DNA from: Saccoglossus kowalevskii | Lineage: Eukaryota; Hemichordata; Enteropneusta; Harrimaniidae | Direction of reading: 5' to 3' | DNA: 21,142 nt | NCBI RefSeq assembly: GCF_000003605.2 | Contig: NW_003138541.1 | Coordinates: 1-21,142, forward strand | Shown here: positions 11,858-21,141 of the stretch, piece after piece | Layout of the letters: every line of letters starts with the position of its first letter | Position numbering within the stretch: the first letter of the stretch is position 1 | Notes under the pieces: generated by a model | The model's database searches: none | Seen by the model: the letters and a program-made list of their open reading frames with translations, nothing else | Told to the model about the DNA's origin: nothing | Translations under genes and position numbers: made by a program

Positions 11858-12166
11858 GATCGGTGTACTTGTACATCTATTATATTCTCAGTATTCACAG
11901 TGTTCGGTGTTCTTGTACAACTATTATATTCTTAGTATGCATAGTGTTCGGTGTACATGTACAGCTATTATATTCTCAGTATTCACAGTGTTCGGTGTAC
12001 TTGTACAGCTATTATATTCTTAGTATTCACTGTGTTCGGTGTACTTGTACAGCTATTTTATTCTTAGTATTCACTGTGTTCGATGTACTTGTACAGCTAT
12101 TATGTTCTTAGTATTCACAGTATTCGGTGTACGTGTACAGCTATTATATTCTTAGTATTCACAGTG

Positions 12167-12239
12167 TTCGGTGTACATGTACAGCTATTATATTCTTAGT
12201 TGTACTTGTACAGCTATTATATTCTCAGTATTCACAGTG
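12167..12239. repeat. Truncated monomer doublet, copy 3
   Basis: The 15-bp deletion with junction C-T-TAG (TTCTTAGTTGTACTTG). It lies inside the 293-bp tandem unit and is responsible for that unit not being a multiple of 44. Confidence 0.9.
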
Positions 12240-12459
12240 TTCGGTGTACATGTACAGCTATTATATTCTCAGTATTCACAGTGTTCGGTGTACTTGTACA
12301 GCTATTATATTCTTAGTATTCACTGTGTTCGGTGTACTTGTACAGCTATTTTATTCTTAGTATTCACTGTGTTCGATGTACTTGTACAGCTATTATGTTC
12401 TTAGTATTCACAGTATTCGGTGTACGTGTACAGCTATTATATTCTTAGTATTCACAGTG

Positions 12460-12532
12460 TTCGGTGTACATGTACAGCTATTATATTCTTAGTTGTACTT
12501 GTACAGCTATTATATTCTCAGTATTCACAGTG
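12460..12532. repeat. Truncated monomer doublet, copy 4
   Basis: Exact repeat of copy 3, 293 bp downstream, with the same C-T-TAG junction. It arose by duplication of the surrounding unit, not by a second deletion. Confidence 0.9.
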
Positions 12533-13405
12533 TTCGGTGTACATGTACAGCTATTATATTCTCAGTATTCACAGTGTTCGGTGTACTTGTACAGCTATTA
12601 TATTCTCAGTATTCACTGTGTTCGGTGTACTTGTACAACTATTATATTCTTAGTATTCACAGTGATCGGTGTACTTGTACAGCTATTATATTCTCAGTAT
12701 TCACAGTGTTCGGTGTCTGTACAACTATTATATTCTTAGTATTCATAGTGTTCGGTGTACATGTACAGATATTATATTCTCAGTATTCACAGTGTTCGGT
12801 GTACTTGTACAGCTATTATATTCTTAGTATTCACTGTGTTCGGTGTACTTGTACAGCTATTTTATTCATAGTATTCACTGTGTTCGATGTACTTGTACAG
12901 CTATTATGTTCTTAGTATTCACAGTGTTCGGTGTACTTGTACAGCTATTATATTCTCAGTATTCACAGTGTTCGGTGTACTTGTACAGCTATTATATTCT
13001 CAGTATTCATAGTGTTCGTTGTACTTGTACAGCTATTATATTCTCAGTGTTCACTGTGTTCGGTGTACATGTACAGCTATTATTTTCTCAGTATTCCGAG
13101 TGTTCGGTGTACTTGTACACCTATTATTTTCTCAGTATTCACAGTGTTCGGTGTACATGTACAGCTATTATATTCTCAGTATTCACAGTGTTCGGTGTAC
13201 TTGTATAGCTATTGTATTCTCAGTATTCGCAGTGTTCGGTGTACTTGTACACCTTTTATATTCTTAGTATTCACTGTGTTCGGTGTACTTGTACAGCTAT
13301 TATATTCTCAGTATTCACAGTATTCGGTGTACCTGTACAGCTATTATATTCTTAGTATTCACAGTGCTAGGTGCACATGTACAGCTATTATGTTCTCAGT
13401 ATTCC

Positions 13406-13585
13406 CAGTGTTCGGTGTACTTGTACAGCTATTATATTCTTAGTATTCACTGTGTTCGGTGTACTTTTACAGCTATTATATTCTCAGTATTCACAGTGTT
13501 CGGTGTACTTGTACAGCTATTATATTCTTAGTATTCACTGTGTTCGGTGTACTTTTACAGCTATTATATTCTCAGTATTCACAGT
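13406..13585. repeat. 88-bp dimer repeat, about 2 copies
   Basis: Bases 13406-13497 equal 13494-13585 with period 88. Each dimer is a GTACTTG/CTTAG monomer followed by a GTACTTTTAC monomer with CTCAG. The GTACTTTTAC variant is otherwise sparse (about 1031, 4888, 14915, 19390, 20178 and near 20710-20850). A two-monomer expansion is the simplest reading. Confidence 0.85.
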
Positions 13586-13717
13586 ATTCGATGTACCTGT
13601 ACAGCTATTATATTATTAGTATTCACAGTGTTCGGTGTACTTGTTCAGCTATTATATTCTCAGTATTCACTGTGTTCGGTGTACTTGTACAGCTATTATA
13701 TTCTTAGTATTCACAGT

Positions 13718-13981
13718 GATCGGTGTACTTGTACAGCTATTATATTATCAGTATTCACAGTGTTCAGTGTACTTGTACAACTATTATATTCTTAGTATTC
13801 ATAGTGTTCGGTGTACTTGTACAACTATTATGTTCTCAGTATTCACTGTGTTCAGTGTACATGTACAGCTATTATATTCTCAGTATTCACAGTGTTCGGT
13901 GTACTCGTATACCTATTATATTTTTAGTATTCACTGTGTTCGGTGTACTTGTACAACTATTATATTCTTAGTATTCACAGT
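13718..13981. repeat. Diverged six-monomer TGATCGG module, 264 bp
   Basis: Spacing to the next TGATCGG (13982) is 264 bp. The variant order matches the other modules, but the first monomer has GTACAGC rather than GTACAAC and ATTATATTATCAG. Two TTCAGTG monomers and GTACTCGTATACC are private changes, making this the most diverged full-length copy. Confidence 0.78.
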
Positions 13982-14554
13982 GATCGGTGTACTTGTACAG
14001 CTATTATATTCTCAGTATTCACAGTGTTCGGTGTACTTGTACAGCTATTATATTCTAAGTATTCACTGTGTTCGGTGTACATGTGCAGCTATTGTATTCT
14101 CAGTATTCGCAGTATTCGGTGTACTTGTACAGCTATTATATTCTCAGTATTCACTGTGTTCGGTGTACATGTACAGCTATTGTATTCTCAGTATTCGCAG
14201 TGTTCGGTGTACTTGTACACCTATTATATTCTTAGTATTCACTGTGTTCGGTGTACTTGTACAGCTATTATATTCTCAGTATTCACAGTATTCGGTGTAC
14301 CTGTACAGCTATTATATTCTTAGTATTCACAGTGCTAGGTGCACATGTACAGCTATTATGTTCTCAGTATTCCCAGTGTTCGGTGTACTTGTACAGCTAT
14401 TATATTCTTAGTATTTACAGTGTTCGGTGTACTTGTACAACTATTATGTTCTCAGTATTCACTGTGTTCGGTGTACATGTACAGCTATTATATTCTCAGT
14501 ATTCACAGTGTTCTTTGTACTTGCACAGCTATTATATTCTCAGTATTCACAGTG

Positions 14555-15214
14555 TTCGGTGTACTTGTACAGCTATTATATTCTCAGTATTCACTGTGTT
14601 CGGTGCACTTGTACAGCTATTATATTCTTAGTATTAGCAGTGTTCGATGTACTTGTACAGCTATTATATTCTCAGTATTCACAGTGTTCGGTGTACATGT
14701 ACAGCTATTATATTCTCAGTATTCACAGTGTTCGGTATACTTGTACAGCTATTATATTCTCAGTATTGACAGTGTTCGATGTACTTGTACAGCTATTATA
14801 TTCTCAGTACTCACTGTGTTCGGTGTACATGTACAGCTATTATATTCTAATTATCAACAGTATTCGATGTACTTGTACACCTATTATATTCTTAGTATTC
14901 ACTGTGTTCCGTGTACTTTTACAGCTATTATATTCTTAGTATTCACTGTGTTCGGTGTACTTGTACAACTATTATATTCTTAGTATTCACAGTATTCGGT
15001 GTACGTGTACAGCTATTATATTCTTAGTATTCACAGTTTTCGGTGTACATGTACAGCTATTATATTCTTAGTATTCGCAGTGTTCGATGTACTTGTACAG
15101 CTATTATATTCTCAGTATTCACAGTGTTCGGTGTACATGTACAGCTATTATATTCTCAGTATTCACAGTGTTCCGTGTACTTGTACACCTATTATATTCT
15201 TAGTATTCACTGTG
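14555..15214. repeat. Segment duplicated at 20350-21141, with a three-monomer length difference
   Basis: 14555-14855 is identical to 20350-20650 (offset 5795). 14856-15214 matches 20783-21141 (offset 5927) with one visible difference, GTACTTG against GTACTCG. The offset changes by exactly 132 bp, three monomers. Shared rare variants are GGTGCACTTG, TATTAGCAG (14632 and 20427), GGTATACTTG, TATTGACAG, GTACTCACTG and TTCTAATTATC. Confidence 0.92.
14843..14866. repeat. Chimeric monomer at a three-monomer deletion point
   Basis: Here the monomer reads TTCTAATTATCAACAG. In the longer copy the left half (TTCTAATTATC then CACAG, ending 20650) and the right half (TTCTAAGTATC then AACAG, from 20773) belong to two monomers 132 bp apart. 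The crossover lies within the shared TATC at 14852-14855. This is the product expected from in-register unequal exchange or slippage. Confidence 0.8.
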
Positions 15215-15698
15215 TTCCGTGTACTTGTACAGCTATTATATTCTCAGTATTCACAGTATTCGGTGTACCTGTACAGCTATTATATTCTTAGTATTCACAG
15301 TGCTAGGTGCACATGTACAGCTATTATGTTCTAAGTATTCACAGTGTTCGGTGTACTTGTACAGCTATTATATTCTCAATATTCACAGTATTCGGTGTAC
15401 CTGTACAGCTATTATATTCTTAGTATTCACAGTGTTCGGTGTACTTGTACAGCTATTATATTCTCAGTATTCACTGTGTTCGGTGTACTTGTACAGCTAT
15501 TATATTCTCAGTATTCACTGTGTTCGGTGTACTTGTACAGCTATTATATTCTTAGTATTCACAGTGTTCGATGTACTTGTACAGCTATTATATTCTCAGT
15601 ATTCACAGTGTTCGGTGTACATGTGCAGCTATTATATTCTCAGTATTCACAGTGTTCGGTGTACTTGTACAGCTATTATATTCTCAGTATTCACTGTT

Positions 15699-17315
15699 TT
15701 CGGTGTACTTGTACAGCTATTATATTCTCAGTATTCACAGTATTCGATGTACCTGTACAGCTATTATATTCTTAGTATTCACAGTGTTCGGTGTACTTGT
15801 ACAGCTATTATATTCTCAGTATTCACAGTGATCGGTGTACTTGTACAGCTATTATATTCTCAGTATTCACAGTGTTCGGTGTACTTGTACAACTATTATA
15901 TTCTTAGTATTCATAGCGTTCGATGTACTTGTACAACTATTTTATTCTTAGTGTTCATAGTGTTCGATGTACTTGTACAACTATTATGTTCTCAGTATTC
16001 ACTGTGTTCGGTGTACTTGTACAGCTATTATATTCTCAGTATTCACAGTGTTCGGTGTACGTGTACAGCTGTTATATTCTCAGTATTCACAGTTTTCGAT
16101 GTACTTGTACAGCTATTATATTAATAGTATTCACAGTGTTCGGTGTACTTGTACAGCTATTATATTCTCAGTATTCACTGTGTTCGGTGTACTTGTACAG
16201 CTATTATATTCTTAGTATTCACAGTGATCGGTGTACTTGTACAACTATTATATTCTCAGTATTCACAGTGTTCGGTGTACTTGTACAACTATTATATTCT
16301 TAGTATTCATAGTGTTCGGTGTATTTGTACAACTATTATGTTCTCAGTATTCACTGTGTTCGGTGTACATGTACAGCTATTATATTCTCAGTATTCACAG
16401 TGTTCGGTGTACTTGTACACCTATTATATTCTCAGTATTCACAGTGTTCGGTGTTCTTGTACAACTATTATATTCATTAGTATTCATAGTGTTCGGTGTA
16501 CATGTACAGCTATTATATTCTCAGTATTCACAGTGTTCGGTGTACTTGTACAGCTATTATATTCTTAGTATTCACAGTGTTCGGTGTACATGTACAGCTA
16601 TTATATTCATAGTTGTACTTGTACAGCTATTATATTCTCAGTATTCACAGTGTTCGGTGTACATGTACAGCTATTATATTCTCAGTATTCACAGTGTTCC
16701 GTGTACTTGTACAGCTATTATATTCTCAGTATTCACTGTGTTCGGTGTACTTGTACAGCTATTATATTCTTAGTATTCACTGTGTTCGGTGTACTTGTAC
16801 AGCTATTATATTCTTAGTATTCACAGTGTTCGGTGGACTTGTACAGCTATTATATTCTCAGTATTCACTGTGTTCGGTGTACTTGTACAGCTATTATATT
16901 CTTAGTATTCACTGTGTTCGATGTACTTGTACAGCTATTTTGTTCTTAGTATTCACAGTGTTCGGTGTACTTGTACAGCTATTATATTCTCAGTATTCAC
17001 AGTGTTCAGTGTACTTGTACAGCTATTATATTCTTAGTATTCACTGTGTTCGGTGTACTTGTACAGCTATTTTATTCTTAGTATTCACTGTGTTCGATGT
17101 ACTTGTACAGCTATTAAATTCTCAGTATTCATAGTGTTCGTTGTACTTGTACAGCTATTATATTCTCAGTATTCACTGTGTTCGGTGTACATGTACAGCT
17201 ATTATTTTCTCAGTATTCAGAGTGTTCGGTGTACTTGTACACCTATTATATTCTCAGTATTCACAGTGTTCGGTGTACATGTACAGCTATTATATTCTCA
17301 GTATTCACAGTGTTC
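15699..17315. repeat. Patchwork of four segments, each matching a different distant locus
   Basis: Consecutive stretches switch partner without a gap: 15699-16060 matches 2960-3321 (offset 12739), 16048-16699 matches 4011-4661 (offset 12037), 16679-17007 matches 961-1289 (offset 15718) and 17009-17315 matches 9067-9373 (offset 7942). Together these 1617 bp show about three differences from their partners. Adjacent segments overlap in shared monomer sequence (13 bp at 16048-16060, 21 bp at 16679-16699), so register is kept at each switch. Repeated template switching or gene conversion would give this; so would chimeric assembly joins. Confidence 0.85.
16580..16652. repeat. Truncated monomer doublet, copy 5
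   Basis: Identical to the doublet at 4542-4614, including the C-A-TAG junction, and carried by the 651-bp duplicated segment. The 15-bp deletion is therefore one event that has since been copied to five places. Confidence 0.9.
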
Positions 17316-18368
17316 TGTGTACTTGTACAGCTATTGTATACTCAGTATTCGCAGTGTTCGGTGTACTTGTACACCTATTATATTCTTAGTATTCACTGTG
17401 TTCGGTGTACTTGTACAGCTATTATATTCTCAGTATTCACAGTATTCGGTGTACCTGTACAGCTATTATATTCTTAGTATTCACAGTGCTAGGTGCACAT
17501 GTACAGCTATTATGTTCTCAGTATTCCCAGTGTTCGGTGTACTTGTACAACTATTATATTCTTAGTATTCACTGTGTTCGGTGTACGTGTACAGCTATTA
17601 TATTCTCAGTATTCACAGTTTTCGATGTACTTGTACAGCTATTATATTCTCAGTATTCATAGTGTTCGTTGTACTTGTACAGCTATTATATTCTCAGCGT
17701 TCACTGTGTTCGGTGTACATGTACAGCTATTATTTTCTCAGTATTCAGAGTGTTCGGTGTACTTGTACACCTATTATATTCTCAGTATTCACAGTGTTCG
17801 GTGTACTTGTACAGCTATTATATTCTCAGTATTCACAGTGTTCGGTGTACTTGTACAGCTATTATGTTCTCAGTATTCGCAGTGTTCGGTGTACTTGTAC
17901 AGCTATTATATTCTTAGTATTCACTGTGTTCGGAGTACTTGTACAGCTATTATATTCTTAGTATTCCCTGTGTTCGGTGTACTTGTACAACTATTATATT
18001 CTTAGTATTCACAGTGATCGGTGTACTTGTACAGCTATTATATTCTCAGTGTTCACAGTATTCGGTGTACCTGTACAGCTATTATATTCTTAGTATTCAC
18101 AGTGCTAGGTGCACATGTACAGCTATTATGTTCTCAGTATACCCAGTGTTCGGTGTACTTGTACAGCTAATTATATTCTTAGTATTCACTGTGTTCGGTG
18201 TACGTGTACAGCTATTATATTCTCAGTATTCACAGTTTTCGATGTACTTGTACAGCTATTATATTCTTAGTATTCACAGTGTTCTGTGTACTTGTACAGC
18301 TATTATATTCTCAGTATTCACTGTGTTCGGTGTACTTGTACAGCTATTATATTCTTAGTATTCACAGT

Positions 18369-18632
18369 GATCGGTGTACTTGTACAACTATTATATTCTC
18401 AGTATTCACAGTGTTCGGTGTACTTGTACAACTATTATATTCTTAGTATTCATAGTGTTCGGTGTACTTGTACAACTATTATGTTCTCAGTATTCACTGT
18501 GTTCGGTGTACATGTACAGCTATTATATTATCAGTATTCACAGTGTTCGGTGTACTTGTACACCTATTATATTCTTAGTATTCACTGTGTTCTGTGTACT
18601 TGTACAACTATTATATTCTTAGTATTCACAGT
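18369..18632. repeat. Six-monomer TGATCGG module, TTCTGTG form
   Basis: This copy ends in a TTCTGTG / GTACAAC monomer, where older-looking copies have TTCGGTG; that is a CpG to TpG change. It is followed directly by the 220-bp repeat, which contains the last two monomers of the module. Confidence 0.85.
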
Positions 18633-19002
18633 GATCGGTGTACTTGTACAGCTATTATATTCTCAGTATTCACAGTGTTCGGTGTTCTTGTACAACTATT
18701 ATATTCTTAGTATTCATAGTGTTCGGTGTACATGTACAGCTATTATATTCTCAGTATTCACAGTGTTCGGTGTACTTGTACACCTATTATATTCTTAGTA
18801 TTCACTGTGTTCTGTGTACTTGTACAACTATTATATTCTTAGTATTCACAGTGATCGGTGTACTTGTACAGCTATTATATTCTCAGTATTCACAGTGTTC
18901 GGTGTTCTTGTACAACTATTATATTCTTAGTATTCATAGTGTTCGGTGTACATGTACAGCTATTATATTCTCAGTATTCACAGTGTTCGGTGTACTTGTA
19001 CA
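18531..19002. repeat. Exact 220-bp (5-monomer) tandem repeat, about 2.1 copies
   Basis: Bases from about 18531 to 18782 repeat from 18751 onward without a difference that I can see. The unit is GTACACC/CTTAG, CACTGTG with TTCTGTG and GTACAAC, TGATCGG, GTGTTCTTG with GTACAAC, and CATAGTG with GTACATG. The period breaks at 18529 (ATTATATTATCAG against CTCAG) and at about 19003 (GTACAGC against GTACACC). TTCTGTG occurs in both units, so the CpG loss preceded the duplication. Confidence 0.92.
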
Positions 19003-19248
19003 GCTATTATATTCTTAGTATTCACTGTGTTCGGTGTACTTGTACAGCTATTTTATTCTTAGTATTCACTGTGTTCGATGTACTTGTACAGCTATTATGT
19101 TCTTAGTATTCACAGTATTCGGTGTACTTGTACAGCTATTATATTCTCAATATTCACTGTGTTCGGTGTACTTGTACAGCTATTATATTCTTAGTATTCA
19201 CTGTGTTCGGTGTACTTGTACAGCTATTTTATTCTTAGTATTCACTGT

Positions 19249-19956
19249 GTTCGGTGTACTTGTACACCTATTATATTCTTAGTATTCACTGTGTTCGGTG
19301 TACTTGTACAGCTATTATATTCTCAATATTCACTGTGTTCGGTGTACTTGTACAGCTATTATATTCTTAGTATTCACTGTGTTCGGTGTACTTTTACAGC
19401 TATTATATTCTCAGTATTCACAGTGTTCCGTGTACATGTACAACAATTATATTCTTAGTATTCACTGTGTTCGGTGTACTTGTACAGCTATTATATTCTC
19501 AGTATTCACAGTATTCGGTGTACCTGTACAGCTATTATATTCTTAGTATTCACAGTGCTAGGTGCACATGTACAGCTATTATGTTCTCAGTATTCCCAGT
19601 GTTCGGTGTACTTGTACAGCTATTATATTCTTAGTATTCACTGTGTTCGGTGTACGTGTACAGCTATTATATTCTCAGTATTCACAGTTTTCGATGTACT
19701 TGTACAGCTATTATATTCTTAGTATTCACAGTGTTCGGTGTACTTGTACAGCTATTATATTCTCAGTATTCACTATGTTCGGTGTACTTGTACAGCTATT
19801 ATATTCTTAGTATTCACAGTGATCGGTGTACTTGTACAACTATTATATTCTCAGTATTCACAGTGTTCGGTGTACTTGTACAACTATTATATTCTTAGTA
19901 TTCATAGTGTTCGGTGTACTTGTACAACTATTATGTTCTCAGTATTCACTGTGTTC
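19249..19956. repeat. Downstream partner of 4746-5453
   Basis: This copy is continuous with the 19.9-20.1 kb stretch that matches 18.4-18.6 kb. It keeps TTCGGTG at its right end where the upstream copy has lost a G. The change of partner falls around 19800-19980, where all three loci share the TGATCGG module. Confidence 0.9.
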
Positions 19957-20084
19957 GGTGTACATGTACAGCTATTATATTATCAGTATTCACAGTGTTC
20001 GGTGTACTTGTACACCTATTATATTCTTAGTATTCACTGTGTTCTGTGTACTTGTACAACTATTATATTCTTAGTATTCACAGT
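19821..20084. repeat. Six-monomer TGATCGG module, second TTCTGTG copy
   Basis: It appears identical to the module at 18369-18632, including ATTATCAG and TTCTGTG. It lies 33 monomers downstream and is followed by a different context (CAGTTTTCGGTGTACATG at 20124) instead of the 220-bp repeat. Confidence 0.85.
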
Positions 20085-20117
20085 GATCGGTGTACTTGTA
20101 CAGCTATTATATTCTTA

Positions 20118-21141
20118 GTATTCACAGTTTTCGGTGTACATGTACAGCTATTATATTCTTAGTATTCGCAGTGTTCGATGTACTTTTACAGCTATTATAT
20201 TCTCAGTATTCACAGTGTTCGGTGTACATGTACAGCTATTATATTCTCAGTATTCACAGTGTTCCGTGTATTTGTACACCTATTATATTCTTAGTATTCA
20301 CTGTGTTCCGTGTACTTGTACAGCTATTATATTCTCAGTATTCACAGTATTCGGTGTACTTGTACAGCTATTATATTCTCAGTATTCACTGTGTTCGGTG
20401 CACTTGTACAGCTATTATATTCTTAGTATTAGCAGTGTTCGATGTACTTGTACAGCTATTATATTCTCAGTATTCACAGTGTTCGGTGTACATGTACAGC
20501 TATTATATTCTCAGTATTCACAGTGTTCGGTATACTTGTACAGCTATTATATTCTCAGTATTGACAGTGTTCGATGTACTTGTACAGCTATTATATTCTC
20601 AGTACTCACTGTGTTCGGTGTACATGTACAGCTATTATATTCTAATTATCCACAGTGTTCGATGTACTTGTACAGCTATTATATTCTTAGTATTCACTGT
20701 GTTCGGTGTACTTTTACAGCTATTGTATTCTCAGTATTCACAGTGTTCCGTGTACATGTACAGCTATTATATTCTAAGTATCAACAGTATTCGATGTACT
20801 CGTACACCTATTATATTCTTAGTATTCACTGTGTTCCGTGTACTTTTACAGCTATTATATTCTTAGTATTCACTGTGTTCGGTGTACTTGTACAACTATT
20901 ATATTCTTAGTATTCACAGTATTCGGTGTACGTGTACAGCTATTATATTCTTAGTATTCACAGTTTTCGGTGTACATGTACAGCTATTATATTCTTAGTA
21001 TTCGCAGTGTTCGATGTACTTGTACAGCTATTATATTCTCAGTATTCACAGTGTTCGGTGTACATGTACAGCTATTATATTCTCAGTATTCACAGTGTTC
21101 CGTGTACTTGTACACCTATTATATTCTTAGTATTCACTGTG
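20118..21141. repeat. 836-bp (19-monomer) spaced repeat of a CAGTTTTCGG block
   Basis: ACAGTTTTCGG begins at 20124 and 20960, exactly 836 bp apart. About 180 bp after each match closely; the two differences seen are GTACTTTTAC against GTACTTGTAC and GTGTATTTG against GTGTACTTG. A third copy lies at 15033. The block order is CAGTTTTCGG, TTCGCAG with TTCGATG, GTACATG, TTCCGTG with GTACACC. Confidence 0.85.

Larger units (their letters stand above)
11947..12605. repeat. Exact 293-bp tandem repeat, about 2.25 copies
   Basis: From about 11947 to 12605 the sequence repeats with period 293 bp, that is six full monomers plus one 29-bp truncated monomer. I found no difference between copies. Order within a unit: GTACATG, GTACTTG/CTTAG, ATTTTATTC, TTCGATG with ATTATGTTCTTAG, GTATTCGGTGTACGTG, GTACATG plus the truncated junction. 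The edges are GCATAGTG against CACAGTG on the left and CTCAG against CTTAG on the right. Complete identity points to very recent expansion. Confidence 0.92.
13283..15350. repeat. Block recurring at 968-bp (22-monomer) spacing, three copies
   Basis: The module GTACACC, CACTGTG, GTATTCGGTGTACCTG, TGCTAGGTGCACATG, ATTATGTTC occurs with TGCTAGG at 13365, 14333 and 15301, twice exactly 968 bp apart. Conservation is strong over the five-monomer core. It fades on both sides: the right flank differs in all three (GTACTTTTAC, TATTTACAG, CTCAATATTC). So the core is shared while the intervening monomers have been replaced. Confidence 0.7.
2121..19599. repeat. Dispersed TGCTAGG monomer subfamily, 15 copies
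   Basis: In these monomers the usual TGTTCGGTGTAC is TGCTAGGTGCAC. TGCTAGG starts at 2121, 2870, 3486, 3924, 5053, 6554, 7962, 9547, 11329, 13365, 14333, 15301, 17487, 18103 and 19556. Spacings include 616 (14 monomers, twice), 968 (22, twice) and 1408 (32), so the type moves as part of larger blocks of differing length. The preceding monomer nearly always carries GTACCTG and the following one ATTATGTTC, so it marks a conserved module. Exceptions are informative: 6554 has GTGTAC instead of GTGCAC, 3486 follows a TTCGCAG monomer instead, and position 933 has GTGCACATG without CTAGG. Confidence 0.9.
18014..20100. repeat. 33-monomer (1452-bp) block duplication
   Basis: About 18050-18660 corresponds to about 19503-20110. 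TGCTAGG at 18103 and 19556 are 1453 bp apart; TGATCGG at 18369 and 19821 are 1452 apart. The 1-bp change comes from an extra A in AGCTAATTAT near 18169. Both copies share CAGTTTTCGATG, ATTATATTATCAG and the TTCTGTG monomer. Differences include TTCTGTG near 18283 and CACTATG near 19771. The downstream copy overlaps the segment shared with 4746-5453, so two different partners meet within it at about 19800-19956. Confidence 0.82.
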
